Source of the DNA: Pseudomonas lundensis
GTDB lineage: Bacteria > Pseudomonadota > Gammaproteobacteria > Pseudomonadales > Pseudomonadaceae
Length of the DNA: 64,000 nucleotides
Assembly: GCF_001042985.1 (NCBI RefSeq)
Contig: NZ_JYKY01000003.1
Coordinates: 217,758 to 281,757, forward strand
Reading direction: 5' to 3'
The position numbers and the translations under genes are program-made. This document shows positions 36,723 to 47,728 of this stretch, in pieces. Each line of letters opens with the position of its first letter. Within the stretch, counting starts at the first letter, position 1. A model generated the notes under the pieces. It had not been told where the DNA came from. It did no database searches and saw only the letters and a program-made list of their open reading frames with translations.

Positions 36723-37829
36723 TTAGCTGGCGCGAGCAAACCAACGTCCGCCCTCCAGGATCACGTGGCCTTCTAGCTCCAGCTCGGTCAGGGCGGCGAG
36801 CAGGGTGGGCAATGCCCATCCGCTGGCACGGGCCAGGCCTTCGCTGGTGTAGGGCGATGCCTGCAACAATTGCACGAGCGGATGACAACTTGGCGTGAAC
36901 AATCCACCGGTGGACACCGGCATTGAGCGCCAGCCGCGCAGCCCTTCCAGAATGTGCTCAACGGTTTCCACCAGCGTAGCCCCGTCGCGGATCAATTGGT
37001 GACAGCCCCGCGCGCCGGGATGGTGGATGGACCCGGGCAGGGCGTACACCTCTCGCCCCTGTTCGGCCGCCAGCCGCGCCGTTATCAGCGAGCCGCTGGC
37101 CACGCTAGCTTCCACGACCAGTACCCCCAGGGATAAACCGCTGATGATGCGGTTGCGACGGGGGAAGTTGCTGGCGTGTGGCCCGGCGTCCAGCGGGAGC
37201 TCTGAAACAACGGCGCTGCCGCTCGCAATCATGGCCTCAGCCAAGGCCCGATGGCGCTGTGGATAAAGTTTTTGCAGACCGGTGCCGAGCACCCCGACGG
37301 TCTGCCCGCCGATGTCCAGCGCGGCCTGATGCGCGGCGCCATCAATCCCCAGCGCCAGCCCGCTGGTGATGACAAATCCGGCGCCCGCCAAAGCGCGGGA
37401 AAACGCACTGGCGGTGTCCAGCCCCGGCCGCGAAGCGCGTCGGCTGCCGACCATGGCCAGCTGTGGTTTTTCCAGAATCGACGGCGCGCCCGCCACAAAC
37501 AACAGGGGCGGCGCATCGCTGAGTTCAGCCAGCAAGGCCGGGTAATCGGGTTGGTCGTGGAGCAGCAGATGCTGGTTGCAGCCCTCAAGCCAGCGCAATG
37601 CAGCGCTTGCGCCGTCGCGCACCTCAACACTGCGCCGGGCTTCGGCGCACACCGCCGGCAAGCCCAGCGACCGCCACGCACTGGCAGGCGCACTGAGCGC
37701 CGAGCTGGCTGAGCCAAAGGCATTGAACAGGGTGTAATAACGACGCGGGCCAACTTCAGGCAAGCGGTGAAGGCGCAGACGCGCTTCCAGCTCTGCCGGG
37801 GAAATACGCGAACATTCAGACAGCGACAT
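36723..37829 (-). CDS. dprA: DNA-processing protein A
   Basis: A 368-residue protein that loads RecA on incoming single-stranded DNA. A SAM-like N-terminal domain (to about 70) precedes the Rossmann-type core with AMVGSRRASRPGLDTA, SGLALGIDGAAHQAAL and PRRNRIISGLS. The C-terminal winged-helix domain is last. I chose the ATG at 37829 with AAGGATGAT just upstream; the alternative at 37853 adds eight residues. It is followed by tsaC. Confidence 0.94.
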   Translation of the reverse strand: MSLSECSRISPAELEARLRLHRLPEVGPRRYYTLFNAFGSASSALSAPASAWRSLGLPAVCAEARRSVEVRDGASAALRWLEGCNQHLLLHDQPDYPALLAELSDAPPLLFVAGAPSILEKPQLAMVGSRRASRPGLDTASAFSRALAGAGFVITSGLALGIDGAAHQAALDIGGQTVGVLGTGLQKLYPQRHRALAEAMIASGSAVVSELPLDAGPHASNFPRRNRIISGLSLGVLVVEASVASGSLITARLAAEQGREVYALPGSIHHPGARGCHQLIRDGATLVETVEHILEGLRGWRSMPVSTGGLFTPSCHPLVQLLQASPYTSEGLARASGWALPTLLAALTELELEGHVILEGGRWFARAS

Positions 37830-38396
37830 AGGATCATCCTTGATCTGTTTCACCAGCGTTACGAAGTCAACAACCTGTGGATAACTCTGTTAACAAGTTG
37901 TTTGGGAAAATCGCCCGCCGGGACGGCAGGGCGGCGCGCTACCCTTGAAATACAAGCGGCATTCCCCACCTTAGTAGAACGATTCAGCCAGACAGCGAAG
38001 AGGCAAAAGGCCACTTGGCCGAATCGCATGAGAAGTGGGCATTACCCCTCAGGCCCTGCACGCATCCGACTCACAATCAACGCAGGCGGGGCCTGAGTTT
38101 CAGCGCAAAATGGCAGCGGCAAAACGCGACAGCGGGTGTCATACCCGCTGACAAACGAGCGTTCGGCGGCAGGTTACAAAGTGCTACAAGCGCCAGACCG
38201 CAAGGCGCGCGTACCGTGCAGCCCGGCAGCTAGTCGTTTCATCCGCGGGGGAATCCCTTTATTATGTGCGCTCGCGTGAAACGCTTGAGCCCGAGCGGGT
38301 TCTCTCTGAAAGAGACGTTTTGCACAGGTTGCCCGAGTCCTCAGGACCCACCTGACAACCGTTATTAATCTTTCATACAGTGCAGCAATTACGCCT
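37830..38396. other. Gene-free interval between dprA and def
   Basis: These 567 bases contain no credible coding region. In P. aeruginosa and relatives a LysM-domain gene sits here between dprA and def; no LysM motif is seen in any frame. A DnaA-box 9-mer TGTGGATAA is at 37876-37884. The AT-rich stretch from about 38250 (CTTTATTATGTGCGC) probably carries the def promoter. Confidence 0.6.
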
Positions 38397-38903
38397 ATGG
38401 CCATCTTGAACATCCTCGAATTCCCAGACTCGCGACTACGCACCATCGCCAAGCCCGTGGAGGTTGTGGACGACGAAGTGCGTCAGTTGATCGATGACAT
38501 GTTTGAAACCATGTACGAAGCGCCGGGCATCGGTCTGGCAGCGACCCAGGTCAACGTCCACAAGCGCATCGTGGTCATGGACCTGAGCGAAGACCGCAGC
38601 GCACCGATGGTCTTCATCAATCCGGTGTTCGAAACCCTGACTGACGAGATGGACCAGTACCAGGAAGGCTGCCTGTCGGTGCCGGGGTTCTACGAAAACG
38701 TGGACCGCCCGCAGCGCGTCAAGATCAACGCGCTGGACCGTGATGGCAAACCGTTCGAAATGATTGCCGAAGGCCTGCTGGCCGTGTGCATCCAGCACGA
38801 GTGCGATCACCTCAACGGCAAGCTGTTCGTCGATTACCTGTCTAATCTCAAGCGTGACCGGATCAAGAAGAAGCTGGAAAAACTGCACCGCCAGAACGCC
38901 TGA
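38397..38903 (+). CDS. def: Peptide deformylase
   Basis: A 168-residue Fe(II)/Zn metalloenzyme that removes the formyl group from new proteins. All three family motifs are present: [18 protein letters not shown] (Cys ligand) and QHECDHLNG (two His ligands and catalytic Glu). It is followed by fmt after 156 bases; rsmB and trkA follow fmt closely. This def-fmt-rsmB-trkA order is standard. Confidence 0.97.
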   Translation: MAILNILEFPDSRLRTIAKPVEVVDDEVRQLIDDMFETMYEAPGIGLAATQVNVHKRIVVMDLSEDRSAPMVFINPVFETLTDEMDQYQEGCLSVPGFYENVDRPQRVKINALDRDGKPFEMIAEGLLAVCIQHECDHLNGKLFVDYLSNLKRDRIKKKLEKLHRQNA

Positions 38904-39059
38904 CCGGCCCTGTGACCGCCGCCCCCGCACGAGGCGGCGATCCCGCGCGACGCGGCTTTGATCCGGGCAACACCGATAGGCCTCAAGCCCCCGCCACCGG
39001 GGCTATCGGTAGTTCCCGGGATTATTCCCGCGCATTCCCCCATTCCAAGTGAGTAATCC

Positions 39060-40025
39060 ATGACTGAGCCACTGCGCATCGTCTTTGCCGGCACCCCAGA
39101 ATTCGCCGCTGAACACCTCAAGGCACTGCTCGACAGCCCTTACGAGATCGTCGCGGTTTACACCCAACCGGATCGTCCGGCCGGGCGCGGGCAAAAGCTG
39201 ATGCCAAGCCCGGTCAAGCAACTCGCGCTGGAACACTCTATTGCTGTCATGCAGCCGCCCACTTTGCGTGCGCCTGAGGCCCAGGCCGAACTGGCCGCGC
39301 TCAAGCCGGATTTGATGGTGGTCGTGGCCTATGGCCTGATCCTGCCGCAAGCCGTGCTCGATATTCCGCGTCTGGGCTGTATCAACAGCCATGCTTCACT
39401 GCTGCCACGCTGGCGCGGTGCGGCGCCGATCCAGCGGGCAATTGAAGCGGGCGACAGCGAAAGCGGCGTGACCGTGATGCGCATGGAGGCCGGTTTGGAC
39501 ACCGGCCCGATGCTGCTCAAGGCCGTTACCCCTATCACGCGTGAAGACACCGGCGGCAGCCTGCATGACCGTCTGGCCGAGTTGGGCCCGCCTGCGGTGA
39601 TCGAAGCCATTGCCGGTCTGGCAGCCGGTACGTTGGTGGGCGAAGTGCAGGACGACAGCCTCGCGACCTACGCCCACAAGTTGAACAAAGACGAAGCACG
39701 CATCGACTGGCATCGTCCGGCAAGTGAGCTTGAGCGACAGATTCGTGCTTTTAACCCGTGGCCGATTTGTCACACCACGTTGAATGGCGAAACCATGAAA
39801 GTGCTCGCGGCAAAAATACCTTACGTGAGCCATGTGACGACGCCGGGGGAAGTGATAGGCGCAACCAAGGGCGGTCTTATCGTGAGCTGCGGGACAGGTG
39901 CTTTGTCGCTGACACGCCTGCAATTACCCGGTGGCAAAGCGCTGAACTTCAGCGACTTTTTCAACAGCCGCCGTGAGAAATTCGCAGTCGGCACCACCCT
40001 CGGTGAAACGGAAAAAGCCCAATGA
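39060..40025 (+). CDS. fmt: Methionyl-tRNA formyltransferase
   Basis: A 321-residue enzyme that formylates initiator Met-tRNA from 10-formyl-tetrahydrofolate. It has the N-terminal Rossmann fold ([15 protein letters not shown]), the catalytic loop [20 protein letters not shown] with the Asn-His pair, and a C-terminal OB-like tRNA-binding domain. The stop overlaps the rsmB start (ATGA). Confidence 0.97.
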   Translation: MTEPLRIVFAGTPEFAAEHLKALLDSPYEIVAVYTQPDRPAGRGQKLMPSPVKQLALEHSIAVMQPPTLRAPEAQAELAALKPDLMVVVAYGLILPQAVLDIPRLGCINSHASLLPRWRGAAPIQRAIEAGDSESGVTVMRMEAGLDTGPMLLKAVTPITREDTGGSLHDRLAELGPPAVIEAIAGLAAGTLVGEVQDDSLATYAHKLNKDEARIDWHRPASELERQIRAFNPWPICHTTLNGETMKVLAAKIPYVSHVTTPGEVIGATKGGLIVSCGTGALSLTRLQLPGGKALNFSDFFNSRREKFAVGTTLGETEKAQ

Positions 40026-41332
40026 ACCCGCGTCTGGCCGCCGCCAAGGCACTGACAGCTGTTCTGAACGGCAAAGCGTCGCTTAACAGCTCGTTGCCAT
40101 TACAGCTGGATAAAGTCGAAGTCCGCGATCGCGGCCTGACCCAAGACCTCGCATTCGGCACGGCGCGCTGGCAGCCACGGCTGTCGGCGCTGGCCAACAA
40201 ACTGCTGCAAAAGCCCTTTAAAGCGGCAGACGCTGACGTTGAAGCGTTGCTGCTGGTCGGCCTGTATCAACTGCTCTACACCCGCATTCCCGCCCACGCC
40301 GCCATCGGTGAAACCGTGGGGTGCGCCGACAAGCTGAAAAAGCCGTGGGCCAAAGGGTTGCTCAATGCCGTGTTGCGCAATGCCCAGCGCGAAAGCGAGG
40401 CGCTGCTGGCCGAGCTGGAACACGACCCGGTGGTGCGCACTGCCCACCCGCGCTGGTTGCAAAAATCCCTGAAAGCGTTCTGGCCTGAGCAATGGGAAGC
40501 CATCTGCGCCGCCAACAACGCGCATCCGCCCATGATTCTGCGGGTCAATCGTCGTCATCACAGCCGCGACGCCTACCTGCAATTGCTGGCGGACGCGGGC
40601 GTCCAGGCGACGGCTTGTGCCTTCAGCCGGGACGGTATCGTGCTGGCCGAAGCCTGCGACGTACGTCACCTGCCAGGCTTTGCCGAAGGCTGGATCAGCG
40701 TGCAGGACGAAGCCGCACAACTGGCGGCCGACCTGCTCGATCTGGCACCCGGCCAGCGCGTGCTGGATGCCTGCTGCGCACCGGGCGGCAAAACCTGCCA
40801 CATCCTTGAAGTTGAACCCAACCTCGCCGGCGTGGTGGCCGTGGATCTCGAAGCCAAGCGTCTGGTGCGCGTGCGCGAGAACCTTGAGCGACTGGGCCTG
40901 AGTGCCGAACTGATTGCTGCCGACGGCCGCGACACGGCCACATGGTGGGACGGCAAACCGTTCCAGCGCATTTTGCTGGATGCGCCTTGCTCAGCGACGG
41001 GCGTTATCCGACGCCACCCGGACATCAAGCTGACGCGTCAGCCAGACGACATCGCCGCCCTCGCGACCTTGCAAGGTGAGTTGCTGGACGCCATGTGGCC
41101 GACGCTCGACGTCGGTGGCATCCTGCTCTACGCCACGTGCTCAACGCTACCGACCGAGAACACCGAGGTGATTGAAGCATTCCTCGCCCGCACACCGGGT
41201 GCGCGAGAGCTGGACATCGCCGGGCAATTCGGTCTCAAGCAACCGCACGGGCGCCAACTACTGGCCCAGGAAGGCGGGCACGATGGCTTCTATTACGCCA
41301 AGTTGATCAAGATCGCAGCCGCTCGCGGCTAA
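40022..41332 (+). CDS. rsmB: 16S rRNA m5C967 methyltransferase
   Basis: A 436-residue enzyme (also called Sun) that methylates C967 in 16S rRNA. A NusB-like RNA-binding domain occupies residues 1-140. The SAM-binding fold has [16 protein letters not shown], and the two catalytic cysteines are in [16 protein letters not shown] and YATCST. It overlaps fmt and lies 21 bases upstream of trkA. Confidence 0.96.
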   Translation: MNPRLAAAKALTAVLNGKASLNSSLPLQLDKVEVRDRGLTQDLAFGTARWQPRLSALANKLLQKPFKAADADVEALLLVGLYQLLYTRIPAHAAIGETVGCADKLKKPWAKGLLNAVLRNAQRESEALLAELEHDPVVRTAHPRWLQKSLKAFWPEQWEAICAANNAHPPMILRVNRRHHSRDAYLQLLADAGVQATACAFSRDGIVLAEACDVRHLPGFAEGWISVQDEAAQLAADLLDLAPGQRVLDACCAPGGKTCHILEVEPNLAGVVAVDLEAKRLVRVRENLERLGLSAELIAADGRDTATWWDGKPFQRILLDAPCSATGVIRRHPDIKLTRQPDDIAALATLQGELLDAMWPTLDVGGILLYATCSTLPTENTEVIEAFLARTPGARELDIAGQFGLKQPHGRQLLAQEGGHDGFYYAKLIKIAAARG

Positions 41333-41353
41333 TCGAGAACAGGAAATGACGGC

Positions 41354-42730
41354 ATGAAAATCATCATCCTCGGCGCAGGCCAGGTCGGTGGCACCCTGGC
41401 AGAGCATCTGGCCAGCGAAGCCAACGACATCACAGTGGTCGATACCGACGGCGAACGCCTGCGCGACCTCGGTGACCGCCTCGACATCCGCACCATTCAG
41501 GGCCGCGCTTCACTGCCCAATGTACTGCGTCAGGCGGGCGCCGACGATGCCGACATGCTGGTGGCAGTGACCAACAGCGACGAGACCAACATGGTCGCCT
41601 GCCAAGTGGCGTACTCGCTGTTCCACACACCCACCAAAATTGCCCGGGTGCGTGAATCGGCCTACCTGAGCCGGGGCGAAGAGCTGTTCGACAACGACGC
41701 GATTCCGGTCGATGTGCTGATCAGCCCCGAGCAAGTGGTGACCAATTACATCAAGCGCCTGATCGAACACCCCGGTGCCTTGCAGGTGATCGACTTCGCG
41801 GAAGGCAAGGCGCAATTGGTGGCGGTCAAGGCGTACTACGGTGGCCCGCTGATTGGTCAGCAATTGCGCCAACTGCGCGAGCACATGCCGAATGTGGATA
41901 CACGGGTGGCGGCGATTTTCCGACGTGATCGGCCAATTACGCCCCGTGGCGACACGGTGATCGAGGCCGACGACGAAGTCTTTTTCATCGCCGCCCGCGC
42001 CAACATTCGCGCCGTGATGAGCGAAATGCGCCGCCTGGATGAAAGCTACAAACGCATCGTGATTGCTGGCGGCGGCCAGATCGGCGAGCGGCTGGCCGAA
42101 GCCATCGAAAGCCGTTATCAGGTCAAGATCATCGAGATGAGCGCTGCCCGTTGCCGCTACCTGTCGGACACGCTCGACAGCACCGTGGTGCTGCAAGGCA
42201 GCGCTTCGGACCGCGACCTGATGCTGGAAGAAAACATCGCGGATGCCGACCTGTTCCTGGCGCTGACCAACGACGACGAAGCCAACATCATGTCGTCGCT
42301 GCTGGCCAAGCGGCTGGGGGCGAAGAAGGTCATGACCATCATCAACAACCCGGCGTATGTAGACCTGATTCAGGGCGGCGAAATCGACATCGCCATCAGC
42401 CCTCAGCTGGCCACCATCGGCACCTTGCTGGCCCACGTGCGGCGCGGCGATATCGTCAGCGTGCACTCACTGCGCCGCGGCGCGGCCGAAGCCATCGAGG
42501 CCATCGCTCACGGCGATTCGAAGTCAAGCAAGGTGATCGGGCGGCGCATCGGTGAAATCCACCTGCCACCCGGTACCACCATCGGCGCAATCATTCGCGA
42601 TGAAGAAGTGCTGATTGCCCACGACGCCACGGTGATCAATGCCGGGGACCATGTGATTTTGTTCCTTGTGGATAAAAAGCATATTCGCGACGTCGAGAAG
42701 CTGTTCCACGTAGGACTGAGCTTTTTCTAA
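41354..42730 (+). CDS. trkA: Trk potassium uptake regulatory subunit
   Basis: A 458-residue cytoplasmic protein that gates the TrkH/TrkG potassium channel by binding NAD(H). It is a duplicated RCK protein: two Rossmann domains open with [16 protein letters not shown] (residue 3) and [16 protein letters not shown] (about 237), and each is followed by a TrkA-C domain. The channel gene is not in the window. It is last in the def-fmt-rsmB-trkA run, with the TPR gene 12 bases after it. Confidence 0.96.
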   Translation: MKIIILGAGQVGGTLAEHLASEANDITVVDTDGERLRDLGDRLDIRTIQGRASLPNVLRQAGADDADMLVAVTNSDETNMVACQVAYSLFHTPTKIARVRESAYLSRGEELFDNDAIPVDVLISPEQVVTNYIKRLIEHPGALQVIDFAEGKAQLVAVKAYYGGPLIGQQLRQLREHMPNVDTRVAAIFRRDRPITPRGDTVIEADDEVFFIAARANIRAVMSEMRRLDESYKRIVIAGGGQIGERLAEAIESRYQVKIIEMSAARCRYLSDTLDSTVVLQGSASDRDLMLEENIADADLFLALTNDDEANIMSSLLAKRLGAKKVMTIINNPAYVDLIQGGEIDIAISPQLATIGTLLAHVRRGDIVSVHSLRRGAAEAIEAIAHGDSKSSKVIGRRIGEIHLPPGTTIGAIIRDEEVLIAHDATVINAGDHVILFLVDKKHIRDVEKLFHVGLSFF

Positions 42731-42742
42731 GGAGCCAGACGG

Positions 42743-43048
42743 ATGTTGGATTCACTGGAAAAGATGTTGGCCAAGGGTGTGGATAACGCATTGCTGCGCT
42801 TTGGCCTGGGCAAGGGTTATCTCGACCTTGGGGATCACCTCAAGGCGGTGCAGCACCTGCAATGCTGTGTGACCTTTGATCCCAAGTACTCTGCCGCGTG
42901 GAAGTTGTTGGGCAAGGCGCACCTGGCGGCTGGGGATCGGGCCGCAGCGCGTTCGGCGTGGGAGCAAGGGCTAGCGGCAGCGCAGGCCCATGGCGACAAA
43001 CAGGCCGAAAAAGAAATGACCGTGTTTTTGAAAAAACTCGACAAGTAG
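42743..43048 (+). CDS. Small TPR-repeat protein
   Basis: A 101-residue soluble helical protein. Two to three tetratricopeptide units are visible: LRFGLGKGYLDLGDHLKAVQHL, whose first 20 residues are typical, then YSAAWKLLGKAHLAAGDRAAARSAWEQGL. No signal peptide. It starts 12 bases after trkA and probably shares its transcript. It matches small conserved TPR proteins at this locus in pseudomonads; the partner is unknown. Confidence 0.85.
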   Translation: MLDSLEKMLAKGVDNALLRFGLGKGYLDLGDHLKAVQHLQCCVTFDPKYSAAWKLLGKAHLAAGDRAAARSAWEQGLAAAQAHGDKQAEKEMTVFLKKLDK

Positions 43049-43097
43049 TCGCCGCCGCAGCCTGCGGCAGCCACTACAAGGTCGGTCGGCGGGCGCG

Positions 43098-43985
43098 TTA
43101 GTACCAGCGCGCCTCGCCCGGCGGACGCTTTTTGAAGCGTTTCATGCTCCACATGTACTGGCTCGGGTAAGCCCGCACGTACTTTTCCACCACTTGGCTC
43201 ATCGCTTTGCACGACGTTTCGGTGTCGGTGCTGTACATGGCTTCGGGCGCCGCTTCCAGAATCACTTTGAAGCCCGAGCCGTCAGGCAGGCGCAGGGCGT
43301 GCAGGAACACCCCCACGGCTTTGCCGCCCGCCAGCATGTTGGGCACAAATTTGCTGGTCAGGGCCTGAGTGCCGAGGAACGGCACGAAAATACCTGCCGA
43401 TTCCGCGGGCTCGGGGTCGGCCGGGATACCGACCTGACCGCCTTTGCGCACTTCCTTGATGACACTCAAGATGCCTTCTTTGGTCGACGCGGCCACGCGA
43501 TTGCCCAGTTGCACGCGCTGTTTGCGCAGCAGTTCGTCCACCGCCTTGAGCTTGGGCGGACGGTAGAAAATGATCGGCTTGCACTGGCTGCAATAGAAGT
43601 GATTGAGCACTTCCCAGTTACCCAAATGGCTGGTGATCCCAACCACGCCCTTGCCAGAGGCCAGCGCGTCCTTGAGCACCTGCAGCCCCTCGACTTCACG
43701 CACCAGGTCGATGGAGCGCTGGGCAGGCCAGATCCACGCGCAGGCACTTTCCGTCAGGCTTTTGCCGATGTCCTTAAGGCTTTGGCCCACCAGTTGCTCG
43801 CGGGCAACCGGGTCCATTTCCGGGAAACATTTCGCGAGGTTGATGCGCACCACTTCCCGCGAACGGTTCGGCAGTTTCCACATCAGCCAGCCGATGGCCG
43901 ACCCCACACGTTGCACCGCGCCCCACGGGAGCATGGCAAACACGCGCAACGCCCCGACCAGCAAGGCACCTTTAAACTTTTCCAC
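43098..43985 (-). CDS. lpxL: Lipid A biosynthesis lauroyl acyltransferase
   Basis: A 295-residue inner-membrane acyltransferase (HtrB family) that adds a secondary acyl chain to Kdo-lipid A or its precursor. The catalytic H-x4-E is in SHLGNWEV near residue 125, with the later FVPFLGTQA region and an N-terminal hydrophobic anchor. I chose the GTG at 43985 (V-EKFKGALLVGALR), which gives the usual length; the upstream open frame of about 59 codons has no conserved look. It is convergent with the TPR gene. Confidence 0.9.
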   Translation of the reverse strand: MEKFKGALLVGALRVFAMLPWGAVQRVGSAIGWLMWKLPNRSREVVRINLAKCFPEMDPVAREQLVGQSLKDIGKSLTESACAWIWPAQRSIDLVREVEGLQVLKDALASGKGVVGITSHLGNWEVLNHFYCSQCKPIIFYRPPKLKAVDELLRKQRVQLGNRVAASTKEGILSVIKEVRKGGQVGIPADPEPAESAGIFVPFLGTQALTSKFVPNMLAGGKAVGVFLHALRLPDGSGFKVILEAAPEAMYSTDTETSCKAMSQVVEKYVRAYPSQYMWSMKRFKKRPPGEARWY

Positions 43986-44074
43986 AGGGGGTTCCCATTC
44001 AATACAAAAACAGCGTTTGTCGTCGCTGACCAAGCACGAGGCGGCGACCACAGGGTTCAAGAGTGGCCAGCATT

Positions 44075-44632
44075 CTAACCGCCGTTTGCCAGCTCCGCGT
44101 AGCGGTAGCAGGTGGTGGCGTGGTCCATGACCATGCCACTGGCTTGCATGAAGGCATAGCAAATGGTCGGTCCGACGAACGTAAACCCGGCTTTTTTCAG
44201 GCCTTTGCTCATGGCTTCGGCCTCGGGGGTGACGGCCGGAAACTCATGCCGTTCGGTGAAGTGATTGATCTTGGGCGTCCCTTGCACAAACGACCACAAG
44301 AACGCCACCGGGTTGTCCAGCGCCAGCCAGGCCTGGGCATTGCGCCGGGCGCCCACCACTTTCAGGCGGTTGCGAATGATCCCCGGGTCTTGCAGTAACG
44401 TCTCTATCTCGGCGTCGCTCATCACCGCCAGACGCTGGGCATCAAAGCCAAACATGACCTGGCGATAGTGCTCGCGTTTCTTCAGAACCGTGATCCATGA
44501 CAAGCCGGCCTGGAACCCTTCGAGCAATAACAACTCGAACAACCCGTGCGCATCGCGCAACGGTACGCCCCACTCCTGATCGTGATAGGCCATGTACAGA
44601 GGGTCATCCGAACACCAGAAACAACGTTCCAT
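44075..44632 (-). CDS. tag: DNA-3-methyladenine glycosylase I
   Basis: A 185-residue base-excision enzyme that removes 3-methyladenine. The zinc-snap ligands match E. coli Tag: Cys4 and His17 in the N-terminus (RCFWCSDDPLYMAYHDQEWG) and the C-terminal His-x3-Cys (MDHATTC). The helix-hairpin-helix-like core includes GIIRNRLKVVGARRNA. ATG at 44632 has GGAG eight bases upstream. It is divergent from glyQ. Confidence 0.95.
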   Translation of the reverse strand: MERCFWCSDDPLYMAYHDQEWGVPLRDAHGLFELLLLEGFQAGLSWITVLKKREHYRQVMFGFDAQRLAVMSDAEIETLLQDPGIIRNRLKVVGARRNAQAWLALDNPVAFLWSFVQGTPKINHFTERHEFPAVTPEAEAMSKGLKKAGFTFVGPTICYAFMQASGMVMDHATTCYRYAELANGG

Positions 44633-44668
44633 AAAGGCTCCAAGAGGTGGAGGCGCGACCGAATCGGG

Positions 44669-44674
44669 TATACT
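44669..44674 (+). promoter_or_regulatory. Putative -10 of glyQS
   Basis: TATACT at 44669-44674 lies about 40 bases before the glyQ GTG in the short divergent region with tag. No clear -35 partner is seen at the usual spacing, so this is a weak call. Confidence 0.3.
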
Positions 44675-44713
44675 CCCGCTCTTTAAATCGCAGCCCAAGA
44701 AACAGGTGAATTT

Positions 44714-45667
44714 GTGAGCCAGCCTACGCCAGCAGTGCGTACCTTCCAAGACTTGATCCTCGCCCTCCAGCAATACTGGGCCGAGCAAGGTTGTGTGGTG
44801 CTTCAGCCCTACGATATGGAAGTGGGCGCCGGCACATTCCATACCGCCACTTTTTTGCGCTCCCTGGGCCCAGAAACGTGGAACGCCGCTTATGTGCAGC
44901 CCAGTCGTCGCCCGACTGACGGCCGCTACGGCGAAAACCCGAACCGTTTGCAGCACTACTACCAGTTCCAGGTGGTCTTGAAGCCAAACCCGCCTAATTT
45001 CCAGGAGCTGTACCTGGGCTCGCTGAAGCACATCGGCCTCGACCCGCTGGTGCACGACATCCGTTTCGTTGAAGACAACTGGGAATCGCCAACACTGGGC
45101 GCCTGGGGTCTGGGCTGGGAAATCTGGCTCAACGGCATGGAAGTCACCCAGTTCACCTACTTCCAGCAAGTAGGCGGCATTGAGTGCTACCCGGTAACCG
45201 GCGAAATCACCTACGGCCTTGAGCGACTGGCGATGTACCTGCAAGGCGTGGATTCCGTCTACGACCTGGTCTGGACTGACGGTCCGTTCGGCAAAGTGAC
45301 CTACGGCGACGTGTTCCACCAGAACGAGGTCGAGCAGTCGACTTACAACTTCGAACACGCCAACGTCGACAAACTGTTTGAGCTGTTCGATTTCTACGAA
45401 AGCGAAGCCAAGCGCCTGATCGAACTCGACCAGCCGCTGCCGTTGCCAAGCTACGAAATGGTGCTCAAGGCATCGCACACCTTTAACTTGCTGGATGCGC
45501 GCCGCGCCATTTCCGTGACGGCCCGTCAGCAATACATCCTGCGTGTGCGTACCCTGGCGCGTTCGGTGGCTCAGGCGTACCTCGAAGCGCGCGCCAAATT
45601 GGGCTTCCCGATGGCACCCCCTGATTTGCGTGATGAAGTGTTGGCTAAGTTGGAGGCTGCACAATGA
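44714..45667 (+). CDS. glyQ: Glycyl-tRNA synthetase alpha subunit
   Basis: A 317-residue catalytic subunit of the bacterial heterotetrameric (alpha2 beta2) GlyRS. Class II motifs are seen in [39 protein letters not shown] and [19 protein letters not shown]. Translation starts at GTG with ACAGGTGA upstream. The stop overlaps the glyS start (ATGA), keeping subunits balanced. Confidence 0.97.
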   Translation: MSQPTPAVRTFQDLILALQQYWAEQGCVVLQPYDMEVGAGTFHTATFLRSLGPETWNAAYVQPSRRPTDGRYGENPNRLQHYYQFQVVLKPNPPNFQELYLGSLKHIGLDPLVHDIRFVEDNWESPTLGAWGLGWEIWLNGMEVTQFTYFQQVGGIECYPVTGEITYGLERLAMYLQGVDSVYDLVWTDGPFGKVTYGDVFHQNEVEQSTYNFEHANVDKLFELFDFYESEAKRLIELDQPLPLPSYEMVLKASHTFNLLDARRAISVTARQQYILRVRTLARSVAQAYLEARAKLGFPMAPPDLRDEVLAKLEAAQ

Positions 45668-47718
45668 GTGCTCAAGATTTTCTGGTTGAACTGGGCACTG
45701 AAGAACTGCCGCCAAAAGCCCTCAGCACACTGGCCGACGCCTTTCTGGCCGGGATTGAAAAAGGCCTGCAAAACGCTGGTCTGAACTTCACCGCGAAAAA
45801 AGTCTACGCCGCGCCGCGTCGTCTGGCCGTGCTGTTGACGCAGCTCGACACCCAGCAACCGGACCGCAGCATCAACATCGACGGCCCGCCACGCCAGGCC
45901 GCGTTCGACGCTGAAGGCAACCCGACGCAGGCGGCTCTGGGCTTCGCCAAAAAGTGCGGCGTTGAGCTGAGCGAAATCGATCAGAGCGGCCCGAAACTGC
46001 GTTTCAGCCAGGTGATTGTCGGCAAGCCGACCGCCAGCCTGCTGCCGACCATCGTTGAAGATTCGTTGAACGACTTGCCGATTCCAAAGCGCATGCGCTG
46101 GGGCGCCCGCAAGGAAGAGTTCGTACGTCCGACCCAATGGCTGGTCATGCTGCTGGGCGACGAAGTGGTCAACTGCACGATCCTCGCGCAGACAGCCGGT
46201 CGCGACTCCCGTGGTCACCGCTTCCATCACCCTGAAAGCGTGCGTATCACCTCGCCGGCCAACTACCTCGAAGACTTGCGCAAAGCCTATGTGCTGGCCG
46301 ACTTCAACGAGCGCCGCGAGTTGATTGCCAAGCGCGTGGCCGAGCTGGCGACCCTGCAGGAAGGCACCGCCATCGTGCCGCCAAGCCTGCTCGACGAAGT
46401 GACCGCACTGGTTGAGTGGCCTGTGCCGCTGGTGTGCTCGTTCGAAGAACGCTTCCTCGATGTACCGCAAGAAGCGCTGATCACCACCATGCAGGACAAC
46501 CAGAAGTACTTCTGCCTGCTGGACGTGGATGGCAAGTTGCTGCCGCGCTTTATCACCGTGGCCAACATCGAGAGCAAAGACCCGCAGCAGATCATCTCGG
46601 GTAACGAGAAAGTCGTGCGCCCACGTCTGACGGACGCTGAGTTCTTCTTCAAGCAAGACAAGAAGCAGAAGCTCGAAGACTTCAACCTGCGCCTGCAAAA
46701 CGTGGTGTTCCAAGCGCAGTTGGGCAGCGTGTTCGACAAAGCCGAGCGCGTGTCCAAACTGGCTGCGTTCATCGCGCCACGCATTGGCGGCGACGCCCAG
46801 CGTGCTGCCCGTGCCGGTTTGTTGTCCAAGTGCGACCTGGCCACTGAAATGGTGGGCGAGTTCCCGGAGATGCAAGGCATTGCCGGTTACTACTACGCCC
46901 TCAACGACGGCGAGCCGGAAGACGTTGCACTGGCGCTCAACGAGCAGTACATGCCACGTGGCGCAGGCGCTGAACTGCCAGGCACCCTGACCGGTGCGGC
47001 CGTGGCCATCGCTGACAAGCTCGACACCCTGGTCGGCATCTTCGGGATCGGCATGTTGCCTACCGGCAGCAAAGATCCGTATGCCCTGCGCCGTGCAGCG
47101 CTGGGTATCCTGCGCATCCTGATCGACAAAAAACTCGACCTCGACCTGACTGAAGCCGTTAATTTCGCGGTGACCGCGTTTGGCGCCAAGATCAAGTCGG
47201 CGGGGCTGGCGGATCAAGTGCTGGAATTCATCTTCGACCGCCTGCGTGCGCGTTATGAAGATGAAGGCGTGGACGTGGCCACTTACCTCTCGGTACGTGC
47301 CCTGCAACCGACCTCGGCGCTGGACTTCGATCAACGCGTGCAAGCCGTACAGGCGTTCCGTCAATTGCCGGAAGCCGCTGCCCTGGCGGCCGTGAACAAG
47401 CGCGTGTCGAACCTGTTGAGCAAAGTGGACGGCACCGTGTCGACCCACGTTGAAGCCAAGTTCTTCGACAATGCCAGCGAGTTCTCGCTGTACTCGGCCA
47501 TTCAAAAGGCCGATGAAGCGGTGCAACCCATGGCCGCTGCCCGTCAGTACAACGAGGCCCTGACCCGTCTGGCGGCGTTGCGCGAGCCAGTGGATGCATT
47601 CTTCGAAGCCGTGATGATCAACGCTGACGACGCCAACGTGCGGGCTAACCGCTACGCATTGCTGGCGCGCCTGCGCGGTCTGTTCCTCGGCGTTGCCGAC
47701 ATCTCGTTGCTGGGCTAA
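45664..47718 (+). CDS. glyS: Glycyl-tRNA synthetase beta subunit
   Basis: A 684-residue tRNA-binding subunit partnered with GlyQ. The protein opens [16 protein letters not shown], has an HD-like core region ([21 protein letters not shown]) and ends in the anticodon-binding domain. It overlaps glyQ by four bases and is followed by gmhB after ten bases. Confidence 0.97.
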   Translation: MSAQDFLVELGTEELPPKALSTLADAFLAGIEKGLQNAGLNFTAKKVYAAPRRLAVLLTQLDTQQPDRSINIDGPPRQAAFDAEGNPTQAALGFAKKCGVELSEIDQSGPKLRFSQVIVGKPTASLLPTIVEDSLNDLPIPKRMRWGARKEEFVRPTQWLVMLLGDEVVNCTILAQTAGRDSRGHRFHHPESVRITSPANYLEDLRKAYVLADFNERRELIAKRVAELATLQEGTAIVPPSLLDEVTALVEWPVPLVCSFEERFLDVPQEALITTMQDNQKYFCLLDVDGKLLPRFITVANIESKDPQQIISGNEKVVRPRLTDAEFFFKQDKKQKLEDFNLRLQNVVFQAQLGSVFDKAERVSKLAAFIAPRIGGDAQRAARAGLLSKCDLATEMVGEFPEMQGIAGYYYALNDGEPEDVALALNEQYMPRGAGAELPGTLTGAAVAIADKLDTLVGIFGIGMLPTGSKDPYALRRAALGILRILIDKKLDLDLTEAVNFAVTAFGAKIKSAGLADQVLEFIFDRLRARYEDEGVDVATYLSVRALQPTSALDFDQRVQAVQAFRQLPEAAALAAVNKRVSNLLSKVDGTVSTHVEAKFFDNASEFSLYSAIQKADEAVQPMAAARQYNEALTRLAALREPVDAFFEAVMINADDANVRANRYALLARLRGLFLGVADISLLG

Positions 47719-47728
47719 GGGGCTGCTG

